A stretch of DNA of 64,000 bases from Terriglobia bacterium (GTDB lineage Bacteria > Acidobacteriota > Terriglobia > Terriglobales > Acidobacteriaceae): assembly GCA_020073165.1 (NCBI GenBank), contig JAIQFP010000016.1, positions 1 to 64,000 of the forward strand, given 5' to 3'. Under the pieces are notes generated by a model. It saw nothing but the letters and a program-made list of their open reading frames with translations. It was not told the origin of the DNA and ran no database searches. Positions 63,675 through 64,000 of the stretch are shown piece after piece; the first letter of the stretch is position 1; every line of letters starts with the position of its first letter. The position numbers and the translations under genes were made by a program.

Positions 63675-64000
63675 GTGATAGCTGAACTGTTGCTGTGGTT
63701 CGCGATTGCTGGTCTGGCGAGCTGTACCGGATTTCTGGTGCTGCTTGCGGCGGCGATGCTCCGCTTCCGTCGCCGGCAGGAAACCTATGTCGCGGCTGAT
63801 CTCCCGTCCGTCTCTTTGCTTAAGCCTCTGTGCGGTTTAGAGCCCGGCCTTGAAGCCAACCTGGCGAGCTTCTTCGAGCAGGACTACCCAGCGTTTGAGA
63901 TTGTTTTCGGCACCCGCGACAGCAAAGATCCCGCCCTGCAGGTGGTTCGAGCCGTCCAGAAGCGTTACCCCCAAGTGCCGGTGAAGGTGGTGTTATCCGG
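63675..64000 (+). CDS. hpnI: Hopanoid/ceramide-type glycosyltransferase (GT21, HpnI-like), cut by right edge
   Basis: The frame starts at GTG 63675 and is open to the end of the window (108 residues). An N-terminal membrane helix (LLLWFAIAGLASCTGFLVLL) is followed by SVSLLKPLCGLEPGLEANLA and SFFEQDYPAFEIVFGTRDSK, the nucleotide-sugar domain opening of GT21 glycosyltransferases. HpnI adds N-acetylglucosamine to hopanoids; ceramide glucosyltransferases are relatives. The rest of the gene is outside the window, so the exact lipid acceptor is unknown. The adjacent exported protein is divergent. Confidence 0.7.
   Translation, partial: MIAELLLWFAIAGLASCTGFLVLLAAAMLRFRRRQETYVAADLPSVSLLKPLCGLEPGLEANLASFFEQDYPAFEIVFGTRDSKDPALQVVRAVQKRYPQVPVKVVLS

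Noticed and set aside
1-64000. CRISPR arrays, rRNA genes, full tRNA genes
   Set aside because: No regularly spaced repeats, rRNA-like stretches or complete cloverleafs were seen by eye.

Overview
The window looks like chromosome of an Acidobacteriota bacterium (Acidobacteriia/Terriglobia-like). The main evidence is a VWFA protein of the type largely confined to acidobacteria (26939-27922), a kinase fused to a winged helix, a TolB/FlgO-like domain and TPRs (12784-15636), a second winged-helix/TPR regulator (16048-17826), and GC-rich genes with good GGAGG ribosome sites. The taxon is an inference from gene content only.

Layout. 1-6.9 kb is an accessory region. It holds a DUF5681 protein cut by the window edge, the 3' half of an initiator tRNA-fMet used as an attachment site, the C-terminal remnant of a large serine recombinase joined to an N-truncated DUF932 gene, a small resolvase, a row of small unknown genes, and an IS66-family element whose transposase has a frameshift. 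7-18 kb holds secreted hydrolases (one frameshifted), a di-haem peroxidase-like protein and two large sensor/regulator proteins.

18-27 kb is the metabolic centre: OsmC-like, hdrC, hdrB, hdrA, mvhD, mvhG, mvhA, a hydrogenase maturation protease and a HybB/NrfD-type membrane protein, mostly overlapping by a few bases. This is a full Hdr-linked [NiFe]-hydrogenase set of the methanogen type in a bacterium, with a possible quinone link added. 28-35 kb is a second tight run: acetyl-CoA-synthetase-like enzyme, acyl carrier protein, KBL-type oxoamine synthase, small unknown and membrane proteins, then a histidine-ammonia-lyase-like enzyme whose cofactor tripeptide reads Ala-Cys-Gly instead of Ala-Ser-Gly. 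Opposite to it lies a small operon with a Flp-type pilin, a membrane protein and a PflA-like radical SAM protein.

37-44 kb holds a cytochrome c, a DinB-like protein, a purine permease, an orphan caspase-like peptidase with a strong terminator, a flavodoxin-fold reductase, a receiver-like protein lacking the phosphoacceptor, a phosphoribosyltransferase and a helix-hairpin-helix protein. 44-50 kb has the AmmeMemoRadiSam system (radical SAM enzyme plus a Memo-AMMECR1 fusion), both with apparent export signals, overlapping convergently with a membrane spermidine-synthase-like protein, then formate-THF ligase. 51-54 kb is an overlapping efp-like / archease / rtcB operon joining translation and RNA repair. 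The rest holds a hemerythrin-like protein, an OPT transporter with a DUF885-like peptidase, a cobalamin-type radical SAM protein, a HAD phosphatase, SnoaL-like and DUF4197 proteins and, cut by the right edge, a GT21/HpnI-like glycosyltransferase.

All calls rest on reading the sequence by eye. No database search or structure prediction was run.
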